A stretch of DNA of 64,000 nucleotides from DAIQON01 sp036787835. GTDB lineage: Bacteria > Patescibacteriota > Saccharimonadia > Saccharimonadales > UBA4665. The notes beneath the pieces were generated by a model, which had not been told where the DNA came from, searched no databases, and saw nothing but the letters and a program-made list of their open reading frames with translations. The translations under genes and the position numbers were made by a program. Location: positions 248,001 through 312,000 of the forward strand of contig DAIQON010000001.1 in the NCBI GenBank assembly GCA_036787835.1, read 5' to 3'. Shown one piece after another: positions 16,129-25,126 of this stretch (within the stretch, counting starts at the first letter, position 1; each line of letters begins with the position of its first letter).

Positions 16129-16214
16129 TATCGGCAGTATGATTCTCGCTTGCTGAGCTAATCCTCGTCTACATCTGGCGTATAGGGGTTAAATCTGCCA
16201 TAATACACCTATAA

Positions 16215-19028
16215 ATGACGAAGATTAATGAAGCGGCAACACGACAGCAGATTATTGATATTAGACTGCAAAAAGCAGGGTGGAACGTTAATGATCCACT
16301 TCAAGTAACTTCTGAGCTAGATATTTGGATTGGTTTACCTGATGGAGTTGAAAAACCTGAGCATGAATATCAGGGCTTTCAGTTCGCAGACTACGCTTTA
16401 CTAGGTGATGATGGCTATCCTCTAGCAATCGTTGAGGCAAAGAAAACCTCAAAAGATGCAAGAGTAGGTCAAGAGCAAGCACGACAGTATGCAGAGAACA
16501 TCCAAAAGAATTCAGGCAAAGATATGCCTTTCGTCTTTTATACCAATGGTCATGACATTTACTTTTGGGATACTGAGAAGCACCCACCTCGTAAAGTCTA
16601 CGGGTTTCCGAGTAAGAGTGACCTAGAAAGACTTCTCTTTTTACGCAAGAATGAAAAGCCTCTGTCTCAGGAGCTAATTAATAAAGATATATCGGGTCGT
16701 CCTTATCAAATTGAAGCTATCCGTTCAGTATTCGATAACATTGACAAGGGCAAGCGCAAGTCACTACTGATAATGGCTACTGGTACTGGAAAGACTAGGA
16801 CTTGTGTATCTCTTATCGATGTATTAATGCGTACAAACCATGTCCAAAGAGTTCTATTTTTAGTTGATCGTATCGCACTAAGAAACCAAGCCCTCGATGC
16901 ATTTAAAGAATTTCTACCTAATGCACCTGTATGGCCTAAGGTCGGTGAACATGAAATTGCAACAGATAGACGAGTTTACTGCGCAACATATCCAACCATG
17001 CTTAACATTATTCAAAATAAAGATAATCCTCTAAGTCCTCATTTCTTCGACATTATTGTTGCAGACGAAAGCCATCGTTCGATTTATAACGTTTATAAAA
17101 ACATCTTCGACTACTTTGACACTATCCAACTAGGCCTAACTGCAACTCCTAAGGATGCAATTGAGCACAATACCTTTGGGCTGTTCGATTGTGAAGACGG
17201 TGTACCAACTTACGCATACTCGTATGAAGAAGCTGTAAATAATAATCCTCCGTACTTAAGCGACTTCGAGGTTTTAAAAGTTCGCACAAAGTTCCAAAAA
17301 GAGGGCATCCGTAAAAACAATATTTCTGTGGGTGAACAGATGAAGCTTATTGCAGATGGCAAAGAGCCAGACGAAATAAACTACGAAGGTAGTGCTATTG
17401 AAAAGAAAGTCACCAACAGAGGTACCAATGCCTTGATTGTTCAAGAGTTTATGGAAAACTGCATCAAGGACGAAAGTGGTACGCTACCCGCAAAGACGAT
17501 CTTTTTTGCTATGACCATGAAGCATGCACGAAGAATTCAAGAAGTCTTTGATGACCTATACCCTGAGCATAAAGGAAACATAGCTAAGGTTATCGTGTCT
17601 GATGACTCTCGTGTATATGGAAAAGGTGGACTACTAGACCAATTTACAAATAATGATTTCCCTCGAATTGCTATCAGTGTCGATATGCTCGATACAGGAA
17701 TTGATGTTCGTGAACTTTGTAATTTGGTTTTTGCCAAACCAGTATTTTCATATACCAAGTTTTGGCAAATGATTGGTCGAGGAACAAGACTACTTGAGCC
17801 AAACAAGATTAAACCTTGGTGTAAAGAAAAAGATAAGTTCTTAATAATCGACTGTTGGGAAAACTTTGATTACTTCCAAATGAATCCAACTGGCAAAGTA
17901 GACAAGCCTACTAAGCCAATTCCAGTTAGACTTTTTGAGGTCAAGTTGCAGAAGCTTAACATTGCAGAAACCGAACAAGAATCAGATATCGTTAAATCTA
18001 CTGTCCAGAAACTCAGGGAAGATATAAGCAAGCTACCTCAAAATAATGTAGTTGTCCTCGATGCTAACAGTAAACTCGAAAAGCTAGATGATACTTTCTG
18101 GCAAAAGCTGACTGAAGATAAGAAGTTATACCTTGAAAAAGAAATTGCACCACTAATGCGAACTAGGACTGGTGAAGACTTTAAGGCGATGAGTTTTGAG
18201 CTCAAGGTAATCACTTATTCGATAGCCAAACTTAGCGATGAAGCTGGTGAAGACAAAAAGGTTCAGGCTATCGAAGAAGCATTAATCGAAATGGTATCTG
18301 ACCTACCTCTATCAGTTAATGTAGTAGCTAAAGAAAAAGAACTGATTGATGACATCCTGCACAATGGCTACCTAGCAAAAGCTGATGATGACAATCTTGA
18401 AATAGTCATTCAAAAGATTGCACCATTAATGAAATATCGAGAAGAAGGTATTAAGCCTGACCAAGATTCTTTAGACCTTAGAGATATTACTAGTGAAAAA
18501 GAATTTATTAAGTTTGGTCCTGCAAATGAACGGCTAACTACTCAAAAATATCGAGAAAAGGTCGAGGCTCTCATAAAGAAACTTGAGGAAGAAAATGAAA
18601 TTCTTCAGAAGATTAAAGTTGGCGAAGAAGTATCGCATGATGAGGTAGAAGAACTAGCCGATACGCTCGCTGAGTATGAGCCATACCCAACTGAGGAGAA
18701 TCTACAAAAAGCTTACGATGCACGTAGGGTTAGCTTCATAGACCTGATTAAGTACATTATGGGAATCGGTGGGCTTGTAACGTTTTCTGATAAAGTATCC
18801 GAAGCCTTTGCAGAATTTATTGCTGAGCACAACACCTTAGCACCCACACAAATACAGTTTCTTATTGTGCTGAGAGATTTTATTATTAACAATGGTGAGC
18901 TATCCAAAAAAGACCTTGTTGGCGAGCCATTCACTAAATTAAACACTCGTGGTTTCTTGGGCGTATTTACTCCTACGTTGCAGAAAGAAATACTATCGTT
19001 TACAGACAGGATTTTACAGCATGCTTAA
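16215..19028 (+). CDS. hsdR: Type I restriction enzyme, HsdR subunit
   Basis: A 937-aa motor/nuclease subunit. The N-terminal PD-(D/E)XK nuclease shows D59 and E74-x-K76 (IVEAKK). The superfamily-2 helicase follows: Walker A ATGTGKT (188-194), DESH box (284-287), and a second RecA-like domain with the GRGTR motif (about 521-525) within MIGRGTRLLEP. A long coiled C-terminal part (about 590-930) binds the methylase. The length is normal for the EcoEI-like group. With HsdM and HsdS it forms the R2M2S complex that cuts unmodified DNA far from the recognition site. A weak CATAAT box lies 10 nt before the ATG. Part of the cargo of the 14-kb element. Confidence 0.95.
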   Translation: MTKINEAATRQQIIDIRLQKAGWNVNDPLQVTSELDIWIGLPDGVEKPEHEYQGFQFADYALLGDDGYPLAIVEAKKTSKDARVGQEQARQYAENIQKNSGKDMPFVFYTNGHDIYFWDTEKHPPRKVYGFPSKSDLERLLFLRKNEKPLSQELINKDISGRPYQIEAIRSVFDNIDKGKRKSLLIMATGTGKTRTCVSLIDVLMRTNHVQRVLFLVDRIALRNQALDAFKEFLPNAPVWPKVGEHEIATDRRVYCATYPTMLNIIQNKDNPLSPHFFDIIVADESHRSIYNVYKNIFDYFDTIQLGLTATPKDAIEHNTFGLFDCEDGVPTYAYSYEEAVNNNPPYLSDFEVLKVRTKFQKEGIRKNNISVGEQMKLIADGKEPDEINYEGSAIEKKVTNRGTNALIVQEFMENCIKDESGTLPAKTIFFAMTMKHARRIQEVFDDLYPEHKGNIAKVIVSDDSRVYGKGGLLDQFTNNDFPRIAISVDMLDTGIDVRELCNLVFAKPVFSYTKFWQMIGRGTRLLEPNKIKPWCKEKDKFLIIDCWENFDYFQMNPTGKVDKPTKPIPVRLFEVKLQKLNIAETEQESDIVKSTVQKLREDISKLPQNNVVVLDANSKLEKLDDTFWQKLTEDKKLYLEKEIAPLMRTRTGEDFKAMSFELKVITYSIAKLSDEAGEDKKVQAIEEALIEMVSDLPLSVNVVAKEKELIDDILHNGYLAKADDDNLEIVIQKIAPLMKYREEGIKPDQDSLDLRDITSEKEFIKFGPANERLTTQKYREKVEALIKKLEEENEILQKIKVGEEVSHDEVEELADTLAEYEPYPTEENLQKAYDARRVSFIDLIKYIMGIGGLVTFSDKVSEAFAEFIAEHNTLAPTQIQFLIVLRDFIINNGELSKKDLVGEPFTKLNTRGFLGVFTPTLQKEILSFTDRILQHA

Positions 19029-20541
19029 TGTAAAGATTAAATCTTCAATAAACAAACTCTGGGATAAGTTTTGGAGTGGCGGAATTTCAAACCCACTTAC
19101 AGCAATAGACCAAATATCTTATCTACTATTCATGAAGCGTTTGGATGAAATCGACCTTAAGAAACAACAGGATGCTGAGTTTACTGGTGAAGCATACACA
19201 TCAATATTTGCTAATGGTAACGAAGAAATGCGATGGAGTTATTTTAAGCAATTAGAGGGTGGCGAAATGCTTACCCATGTACAAACAAAAGTCTTCCCAT
19301 TCTTAAAGACTCTTAACGATGAAGAAAGTCATTATGCAAAGCACATGGCTAATGCAGTCTTCATTATTTCGAAGCCATCGCTTTTAGTTGAGGCTGTGAG
19401 TATCATCGATGAGATTTTTGAAGAGATCGCTCAAGAAGAATCAAACGGCCAAAGCTTTCAAGATACTCAAGGTGACTTATACGAGTTTCTGTTATCTGAA
19501 ATTACGAGTGCAGGTAAGCTAGGTCAGTTCCGTACTCCTCGGCACATAATCCAGCTCATCTGTGAGCTTGTAGACCCAAAGCTTGGAGATACTATATGTG
19601 ACCCTGCTTGTGGCACTGGAGGGTTCCTGCTAGGGTCGTACCAACATATACTAACTGCTCATACTAGCAAAGAACATCAAATGACTGACGAAAATGGACT
19701 TGTAAGGGGTCAGTTGGGCGATAAACTTACTGATGAACGACAATGGAAGCACCTCAAAGAGAAAACTTTCTATGGTTATGACATGGATGAAAGTATGGTT
19801 CGCATCGGGCTAATGAACTTGATGATGCATGGTATATCTAGCCCAAATATTGAGCAGAAGGATACGCTTTCAAAGAAATATGACGAAGATAATCACTTTG
19901 ACGTAATCCTAGCTAACCCCCCATTCAAAGGCAGTATCGACAAGGGTGATATCAATGAATCACTTTCACTTGCAACTACAAAGACAGAGCTACTGTTCAT
20001 TAACCGAATTATTAAATCTCTTAAGATTGGTGGTCGTGCTGGAGTTATTGTTCCGGACGGTGTTCTCTTTGGAGCTAGCTCTGCACACAAGCAAGCACGA
20101 AAGATGCTACTAAATGATTGCGAACTACAAGGTGTAATTTCATTACCAAGTGGCGTATTCAAACCTTACGCTGCAGTCAGTACGGCAATTCTAATTTTCG
20201 TTAAGGGCGGACAGACAGAAAAGGTTTGGTTCTACGATATGAAATCAGACGGTTTTACTCTCGACGATAAGCGAAGTCGTATTGTGGGTGGTGGTGACTT
20301 GCCTGACATCATTAATAAATGGAACAATCGAAAAAACCAGACTGAAAACGCGCTGAATAGTCAATTCTTCTATGTAGATAAGAGTGAGATTGAAGAATCA
20401 GATTATGACTTAAGTATAAATCATTACAAGGTAACAGATCATGAAAAGATCCAGTATGAAAACCCTAATGATATTTTATTAAAGATTGAACATATTGAAA
20501 ATGACATAATCTCCGGTCTTCAAAAGCTAAGAAGTAAATAG
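19021..20541 (+). CDS. hsdM: Type I DNA methyltransferase, HsdM subunit
   Basis: A 506-aa adenine methylase. The start ATG 19021 overlaps the hsdR stop by 8 nt, so translation is probably coupled; the longer upstream frame lies inside hsdR. An N-terminal helical HsdM_N domain (about 5-140) is followed by the N6_Mtase domain with the SAM-binding motif DPACGTGGF (194-202) and the catalytic NPPF (299-302). It methylates one adenine in each strand of the bipartite target chosen by HsdS and is needed for both modification and restriction. Complete, with no frameshift. Confidence 0.95.
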   Translation: MLNVKIKSSINKLWDKFWSGGISNPLTAIDQISYLLFMKRLDEIDLKKQQDAEFTGEAYTSIFANGNEEMRWSYFKQLEGGEMLTHVQTKVFPFLKTLNDEESHYAKHMANAVFIISKPSLLVEAVSIIDEIFEEIAQEESNGQSFQDTQGDLYEFLLSEITSAGKLGQFRTPRHIIQLICELVDPKLGDTICDPACGTGGFLLGSYQHILTAHTSKEHQMTDENGLVRGQLGDKLTDERQWKHLKEKTFYGYDMDESMVRIGLMNLMMHGISSPNIEQKDTLSKKYDEDNHFDVILANPPFKGSIDKGDINESLSLATTKTELLFINRIIKSLKIGGRAGVIVPDGVLFGASSAHKQARKMLLNDCELQGVISLPSGVFKPYAAVSTAILIFVKGGQTEKVWFYDMKSDGFTLDDKRSRIVGGGDLPDIINKWNNRKNQTENALNSQFFYVDKSEIEESDYDLSINHYKVTDHEKIQYENPNDILLKIEHIENDIISGLQKLRSK

Positions 20542-20543
20542 CT

Positions 20544-21713
20544 ATGAAAACTGTACTGCTTGATGAAATTGCTACTGTTTCAGCTGGACAAGGAGCACCA
20601 CAAGGTGACGATAGCTACTCAAACGAAGGTACCCCGTTCATTAAAGCGGGCAACCTCGATGATTTAATCAAAACGAATGATGAATACATCTCTTGTAGAT
20701 TTGTAGGTGATGAAATTGCGCAGAAACTCAAATTAAAGAAGTGGCCTAGTAATACTATAGTATTCGCCAAAAGCGGCATGTCAGCGAAAAAAGGTCGAAT
20801 ATATTGCTTAAACAATGAATCCTATATCGTAAACCACCTTGCAATAATTAGTCCAAACCCAGCTCTTATCAACCCAAGCTTTTTAAAGTATTACCTTTAC
20901 GCTAACCCCCCTACATCCCTAATTAAAGACGATGCTTATCCCTCGATTAGTCTAAAAGATATTAAGAATATCAAGCTAACCCTCCCATCACTAGAACAGC
21001 AGCAGAATATAATAGAGACCCTCGACCAAGCTGACTCTCTTCGCAAAAAAAGAAAAGAATCCATAAGTAAATTGGATGACTATTTAAAATCAGTCTTCCT
21101 AGAAATGTTTGGTGACCCAGTACATAACCCAAGACAATGGGTGAAAACACCACTAGCTAACTTTGGTCAAATGATTACTGGAAATACACCCCCGAGAATT
21201 AATGATGAGAATTATTCCCCAAAACATATTGAATGGGTAAAGACGAATAATATCAAAAATGGTGAGTTGTACATTACGGAAGCGACAGAATTTCTTTCAG
21301 AGAAAGGTTTAAACAGTGCTAGATATGTGATGCCGGGTGCTCTATTGGTAGCGTGTATAGCTGGAAGTGCTAATTCTATTGGTAGGGTAGCAATGACCGA
21401 CAGGAAAGTCTCTTTCAACCAACAAATCAATGCCATACAACCAGGTAGTAATGTTAGTCCAATGTTTCTTTACTGGTTAATGAAGCTTTCTAGAAAATAC
21501 ATTTTAAGTCATGCGACTAGTGGTATGAAGAAAATCTTAACTAAAGGGGCTATGCAAAAAATTACTATGATTGCTCCTCCAGTCGAGTTGCAAAACGAAT
21601 TTTCAGAGATAGCAACAAAGGCAGAAAATATTAAACAAGAAATGCTTACTCAAGCTCATGAACTGGACATTCAATACCAATCATTATTGCAGAATGCATT
21701 TAACTGCTCTTGA
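20544..21713 (+). CDS. hsdS: Type I specificity subunit, HsdS
   Basis: A 389-aa protein two bases after hsdM. Two target recognition domains (about 1-150 and 185-350) are each followed by a conserved long helix: LPSLEQQQNIIETLDQADSL (about 147-166) and the corresponding C-terminal APPVELQNEFSEIATKAENI (about 343-362). It defines the bipartite DNA target and holds the two HsdM copies. Both halves look intact, so the system should be active. The target sequence cannot be predicted. Confidence 0.93.
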   Translation: MKTVLLDEIATVSAGQGAPQGDDSYSNEGTPFIKAGNLDDLIKTNDEYISCRFVGDEIAQKLKLKKWPSNTIVFAKSGMSAKKGRIYCLNNESYIVNHLAIISPNPALINPSFLKYYLYANPPTSLIKDDAYPSISLKDIKNIKLTLPSLEQQQNIIETLDQADSLRKKRKESISKLDDYLKSVFLEMFGDPVHNPRQWVKTPLANFGQMITGNTPPRINDENYSPKHIEWVKTNNIKNGELYITEATEFLSEKGLNSARYVMPGALLVACIAGSANSIGRVAMTDRKVSFNQQINAIQPGSNVSPMFLYWLMKLSRKYILSHATSGMKKILTKGAMQKITMIAPPVELQNEFSEIATKAENIKQEMLTQAHELDIQYQSLLQNAFNCS

Positions 21714-22375
21714 AAGATAACACATGGCGACCCGATGGAGTAAAGATCAAGGTTCAAGGTGTGCCCTATGACCCATATCAGGCATTAAGAAACTTCGTAC
21801 TCCCAATAAGGCATATTCCAGGATGGATAGAAAACAGCAAAGACGTAACTAACACAGGGCTAAGCGCACGAGAATGGTTGGGATTAATTCTTCATGCACT
21901 TTCACTTACTGATAAGACTGGTGAATACGTTCAAGTAGCAACTGAGAAAACTGGCGGTGACGGTGCGATTGTAAGAGATGAAAATGGTGTCCAGCATGCG
22001 GTATTAGTTGAGCAAACTCTGGCTACCTATAGGGAAAAGGGGGATTTTTTAGAAATTATTGAGCGCAGGGTTAGTCACAAATCAGGTAAAGGTGGCAACT
22101 ACGCACTAAACAAGCACCTAGTAGTTTACTGCAACAATAATGGCGATTTGAATGAAAAAGAACTCTACCCAATAGTTGCTAAAGGTCTATTTAACATAGT
22201 TACCATTATTGGTTTTCAGGATAATGAAAAAGGTCGCCACTTTCTTTGCTTTGTATTTGATAAAGATCACCCGAGTGAAGCTATTCATAAATGGGCCATA
22301 AAAGAACCGGAGTTTTGGCAAATGGCAATTGATATATACGAACAAGAGCAGAAAGATAACACAACCGAAACGTAG
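21710..22375 (+). CDS. Unknown fourth gene of the type I R-M operon
   Basis: A 221-aa soluble protein starting at TTG 21710, whose codon overlaps the hsdS stop (TTGA), so it is translationally coupled to the R-M operon. The middle contains the charged strand-helix segment HAVLVEQTLATYREKGDF (about 104-121) and KHLVVYCNNNGDLNEKELY, then beta strands with FLCFVFDKDHPSE. The mix of acidic residues on hydrophobic strands recalls a degenerate nuclease fold, but I cannot see a complete PD-(D/E)XK motif. Coupling suggests a partner of the R-M complex or an independent defence gene. I do not recognise it. Confidence 0.7.
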   Translation: MKDNTWRPDGVKIKVQGVPYDPYQALRNFVLPIRHIPGWIENSKDVTNTGLSAREWLGLILHALSLTDKTGEYVQVATEKTGGDGAIVRDENGVQHAVLVEQTLATYREKGDFLEIIERRVSHKSGKGGNYALNKHLVVYCNNNGDLNEKELYPIVAKGLFNIVTIIGFQDNEKGRHFLCFVFDKDHPSEAIHKWAIKEPEFWQMAIDIYEQEQKDNTTET

Positions 22376-22376
22376 G

Positions 22377-23198
22377 TTAGATTTTAGCTTTCGGATCCTT
22401 TATTATTGTTTCGAGTAACTCAATCTCTGACTTCACCCTATCGGAATATCCGTCAGTATGTCTGGATTCGCTTTCGGTTTTTGAACGCTTGCTCTTGTTT
22501 GCTTGAAAAATGTAAGGCTTACTCTTTTGAGCGTCACGTATAACAAATAAAATAAATAGCAGTAACAATAGCCAGTAAAACGCACCACTTGGGATGTTGG
22601 AAAGTTTGTACTGTTTTGCCAGTTTCTCGTACATAGGGAATAGCAACAGGTAGATTGCTGATATAAACGTACCGAGCCAAATATCATTCAAGTACACGAT
22701 TTTATCGTGGCTCAACTCCTGATTCTGTATGGAGTTAAGGGTTTTGGTATAGTCCATAATTTTTTGTTCTTGTTTTAAAAATAAAATATGTTTTTCTACA
22801 CTATTTGGGTCTTCCCAGAGGTCAAAAGCAGCTTTCTTCTTATCGTCATAAAGTGGGCGGTAATTATCTATATCTATGGAAGATGTGATTGCAGCTCTTT
22901 CAAATTGGCGTTTATGCTCAACCAATATCCAGACACCGACTATCAGGAAAAGTACGAAACTCGCCAATACACTTAAATGTGGTGAGTTTCCTTGAGCTAC
23001 AAGTGCGCCACCTATAGCAACTAGTGAGAATGAAATTGTACTAACCCACTTCTGCCATTCAAGTAAGTAGTTACTGCTTTGGTTTCTGGCATTACTCCCT
23101 AAAGTATTAAGTTGGTCAATCTTTGACTGTGCAGAGTCCATGGCTACGCTAGCAATTTCTTTCATCTTTGCTGCGGTTTCATCCGTATACTCTTTCAT
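22377..23198 (-). CDS. Four-helix membrane protein, possible defence effector
   Basis: A 273-aa protein, convergent with the R-M operon and one base away from it. An N-terminal cytosolic helix (about 1-45), two membrane segments (about 51-68 and 76-93), a long cytosolic middle with coiled helices (about 95-170), two more membrane segments (about 173-191 and 204-222) and a basic cytosolic tail. The alternation of paired membrane helices and soluble helices resembles SLATT-type and other membrane effectors of defence systems, but no signature motif proves this. It lies between the R-M operon and the Abi-like gene. Confidence 0.6.
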   Translation of the reverse strand: MKEYTDETAAKMKEIASVAMDSAQSKIDQLNTLGSNARNQSSNYLLEWQKWVSTISFSLVAIGGALVAQGNSPHLSVLASFVLFLIVGVWILVEHKRQFERAAITSSIDIDNYRPLYDDKKKAAFDLWEDPNSVEKHILFLKQEQKIMDYTKTLNSIQNQELSHDKIVYLNDIWLGTFISAIYLLLFPMYEKLAKQYKLSNIPSGAFYWLLLLLFILFVIRDAQKSKPYIFQANKSKRSKTESESRHTDGYSDRVKSEIELLETIIKDPKAKI

Positions 23199-23265
23199 GG
23201 TTTAAGTATACACAAACGCTAATCAGTAGTGAGCGCAGTTACACTTTTAGCAACAATACTGCAGC

Positions 23266-23445
23266 TTATTTGATATCTTTGGGTTTTTGCCCAGTGGCCA
23301 TTTTCCGAGATTCTTTAGCGATTACAAAGCGTATGATTGCTAAACCAGCTTCTTGCGCTTCTTCGTCACTATAATCTTTGCCAGTCTGTGCTTTTAACAG
23401 CTTCTGTAATTCTTTAATACGTTCGGGGCTTATTCTTGCGCTCAT
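23266..23445 (-). CDS. Small helical protein near the right end of the element
   Basis: A 59-aa ORF from ATG 23445 to TAA at 23266-23268: MSARISPERIKELQKLL..., then a DYSDEEAQEAG segment and a second helix LAIIRFVIAKESRK. Coding character is good (strong codon bias, acidic/basic helix pattern). It resembles the 56-aa protein next to recombinase 3 at the other end of this element. Small proteins with this build are common in CPR genomes. Its function is unknown; DNA binding or toxin-antitoxin pairing are possibilities. Confidence 0.65.
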   Translation of the reverse strand: MSARISPERIKELQKLLKAQTGKDYSDEEAQEAGLAIIRFVIAKESRKMATGQKPKDIK

Positions 23446-23530
23446 GACTTAACTATAGAGCAGGAGCTAGTTGTGAGCGATTCCATCTCAAGAGGTTCTT
23501 TTTATTTGCAGTTGGCATACAATACTAAGT

Positions 23531-24361
23531 ATGGATTTTCAACCGTTTACTAATAGTTTCGCATTTGATCCGGACGTATTGATTGAGGACTTTCCTGACT
23601 ATTTGCTACCGCATGTTGAACGGTGGGTTAGAACTGTAATGCATACATCAGGTATTGGCGTAAGTAATAGCATAAACAGTACCTTCAAAAGGGATTTAGA
23701 GTTTAGGATTCGTAGAATTGTGCCTAATCAGGTCGGAAGCTTTATAAACTCATGGACATCTAATCCAGGGGGAACATGTGACCTACTGACACTAATGCTG
23801 CAAAACTATGCGAGCGATGTGCAGGTTACGGAGCTAGTAGATTTGTTAAGAGTGAATTCATCAGCGTATACAGCGGAGCCTACAGGTAGAGGTTCAGTCG
23901 ATGAGTTGGGAGGCTATGTATTGGTGCGACGAGTGCCAGAAGCGGTCAGGCAGCAAGCTGAGATCGTATTGTCAGCGAGTGATTTAATGCGTAATGCTTG
24001 GAATGCGTGTTACAAAATGCCACCCGATTACATTGAGGCTGTACGTTTAGCAAATGATTTTATGGAGGGGTTATTAAGGGATAAATTCTGGAGTGGTAGA
24101 ACGAGACCGTATACTGTGGGGCAAGTCGTAGATAAATTTGAACAAGATGACAGCATGCTTCACTTTAAGGCGGAGAGTTTTCTAACAGATAAAACTAAAG
24201 TCATAGCATTACTGAAGGGCATTGCAAATATCAGAGGAGAACATACGACAGGCGATGGCAGAAACCCTACTGCGGATGAGGCGGAATTTATAGTTCAGAC
24301 TTCGATATATCTATATACGCTATTAGAACCAGTAGTGCCAGTAGGTTCGAGTCCTGACTAA
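23531..24361 (+). CDS. Abortive-infection-like protein, C-terminal Abi domain
   Basis: A 276-aa soluble protein. The N-terminal half is helical without a clear domain. The C-terminal half (about 170-270) has the pattern of the abortive-infection C-terminal/HEPN-like family: a helix NDFMEGLLRDKFWSG, then NIRGEHTTGDGR (about 233-244), resembling the R-N-x-x-G-x-x-H-G core of Abi_C proteins, then an acidic helix. Such proteins are thought to act as RNases that stop the infected cell. TACAAT 7 nt before the ATG suggests a leaderless mRNA. The last codons (PVGSSPD) lie in the right attachment repeat, so integration shapes the end of the protein. Confidence 0.6.
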   Translation: MDFQPFTNSFAFDPDVLIEDFPDYLLPHVERWVRTVMHTSGIGVSNSINSTFKRDLEFRIRRIVPNQVGSFINSWTSNPGGTCDLLTLMLQNYASDVQVTELVDLLRVNSSAYTAEPTGRGSVDELGGYVLVRRVPEAVRQQAEIVLSASDLMRNAWNACYKMPPDYIEAVRLANDFMEGLLRDKFWSGRTRPYTVGQVVDKFEQDDSMLHFKAESFLTDKTKVIALLKGIANIRGEHTTGDGRNPTADEAEFIVQTSIYLYTLLEPVVPVGSSPD

Positions 24362-24499
24362 TGGGGCAAGTAATACTTTAAGCAACCTGTAACAGGCGTT
24401 GCCATCTGTAAATCTCACCAGCAAGTAGGTTCCATTCCGTTTGCACGTACTCAACCATAAGCACTTTCACCTCTGTTTTAATGACAGAGGTTTTTGTTT
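24342..24499 (+). repeat. tRNA-like repeat A1 (right end of the 14-kb element) with terminator
   Basis: Starts with a T-arm-like sequence (GGTTCGAGTCCTG), a hairpin CAACCTGTAACAGGCGTTG (24383-24401), the word CCATCTG, a second T-arm-like sequence GGTTCCATTCC (24429-24439), CAACCATAAG (24452-24461) and a terminator ACCTCTG/CAGAGGT + TTTTT (24469-24495). The same order recurs at 25127-25274. The first part is the right attachment repeat of the element. Confidence 0.65.
24343..24380 (+). repeat. Right attachment repeat of the 14-kb element
   Basis: Ungapped copy (28 of 38) of tRNA-fMet positions 10336-10373. It overlaps the end of the Abi-like gene. Confidence 0.75.
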
Positions 24500-24564
24500 G
24501 TCTAAATTTCCTTAAGAAGTTAATTGGTTCCAGTCCTGTTAGGTTATTTGCTATTATAACCTTA

Positions 24565-25125
24565 ATGAATCCCTCTGAAATTTATAAATTACTAGGACCG
24601 CTTAGCGTTTTAATTACAGGATTAGCCATAGTATTTATGGTTTATACATGGAAAGGCGATAAAGGCACAACTATTAGTCAAAATGCTGCTGCAAATAGAT
24701 CTTCATACCTCATGATGCTTGTTGTTCAGTCAATTACACTTCCGATGCTTTTTCTATACTGGTCAAAATGGCTAGTCCCAATCCTAGATCTGCCAATACT
24801 TTTTGCAATATTTTCAGGCATTGTCTGCTTAGGTCTTCTGTTGGCAGCATGGATACCAGATATTAAAGGCTGGAAGAGTACCGCACACCAACTATTCGCT
24901 TATGGAGCAGCTACACTAGTGCCCCCAATGCTTATAATGATGTATCTCTCTCCGAATATCTCATCTTTTGCTAAGTACATGGCATTACTTGTATTTATAT
25001 ATGACTTATTGGTTATTGCTATGTTTACCTTAATGAGGAAAGGTAAAAGTAAGCATCTTTATTTTCAAGCAGCTTATATATTTCTCTTTGCAATAACAAC
25101 TCTAGCTGCTGGTTATATTAAATAA
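24565..25125 (+). CDS. Polytopic membrane protein
   Basis: A 186-aa protein with about six membrane segments (around 8-28, 49-69, 71-92, 109-130, 135-155 and 165-184 of the ATG-24565 product) and no signal for a known transporter family. Start chosen at ATG 24565 because TATTAT (24552-24557) lies 7 nt upstream, the leaderless pattern of many genes here; the longer frame starts inside repeat A1 and runs through a third T-arm-like sequence (24533-24543). It is the only gene between repeats A1 and A2, so it looks like a single-gene cassette. Confidence 0.65.
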   Translation: MNPSEIYKLLGPLSVLITGLAIVFMVYTWKGDKGTTISQNAAANRSSYLMMLVVQSITLPMLFLYWSKWLVPILDLPILFAIFSGIVCLGLLLAAWIPDIKGWKSTAHQLFAYGAATLVPPMLIMMYLSPNISSFAKYMALLVFIYDLLVIAMFTLMRKGKSKHLYFQAAYIFLFAITTLAAGYIK

Positions 25126-25126
25126 C

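Larger units (their letters stand above)
10336..24380. mobile_element. 14-kb integrative element in tRNA-fMet with restriction and abortive-infection cargo
   Basis: The T-arm and 3' flank of tRNA-fMet (10336-10373) recur at 24343-24380 without gaps: 14 of 14 bases (AGGTTCGAGTCCTG), a diverged 11-nt middle, then 12 of 13 bases (AAGTWATACTTTA), 28 of 38 in all. The period is 14,007 bp. Inside lie recombinase 3 at the tRNA end, a small protein, a P-loop ATPase, two unknown genes, a structured RNA with a DUF4352 gene, a type I R-M operon, a membrane protein and an Abi-like gene whose stop is in the right repeat. No conjugation genes are seen, so it may need a helper. Confidence 0.75.
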
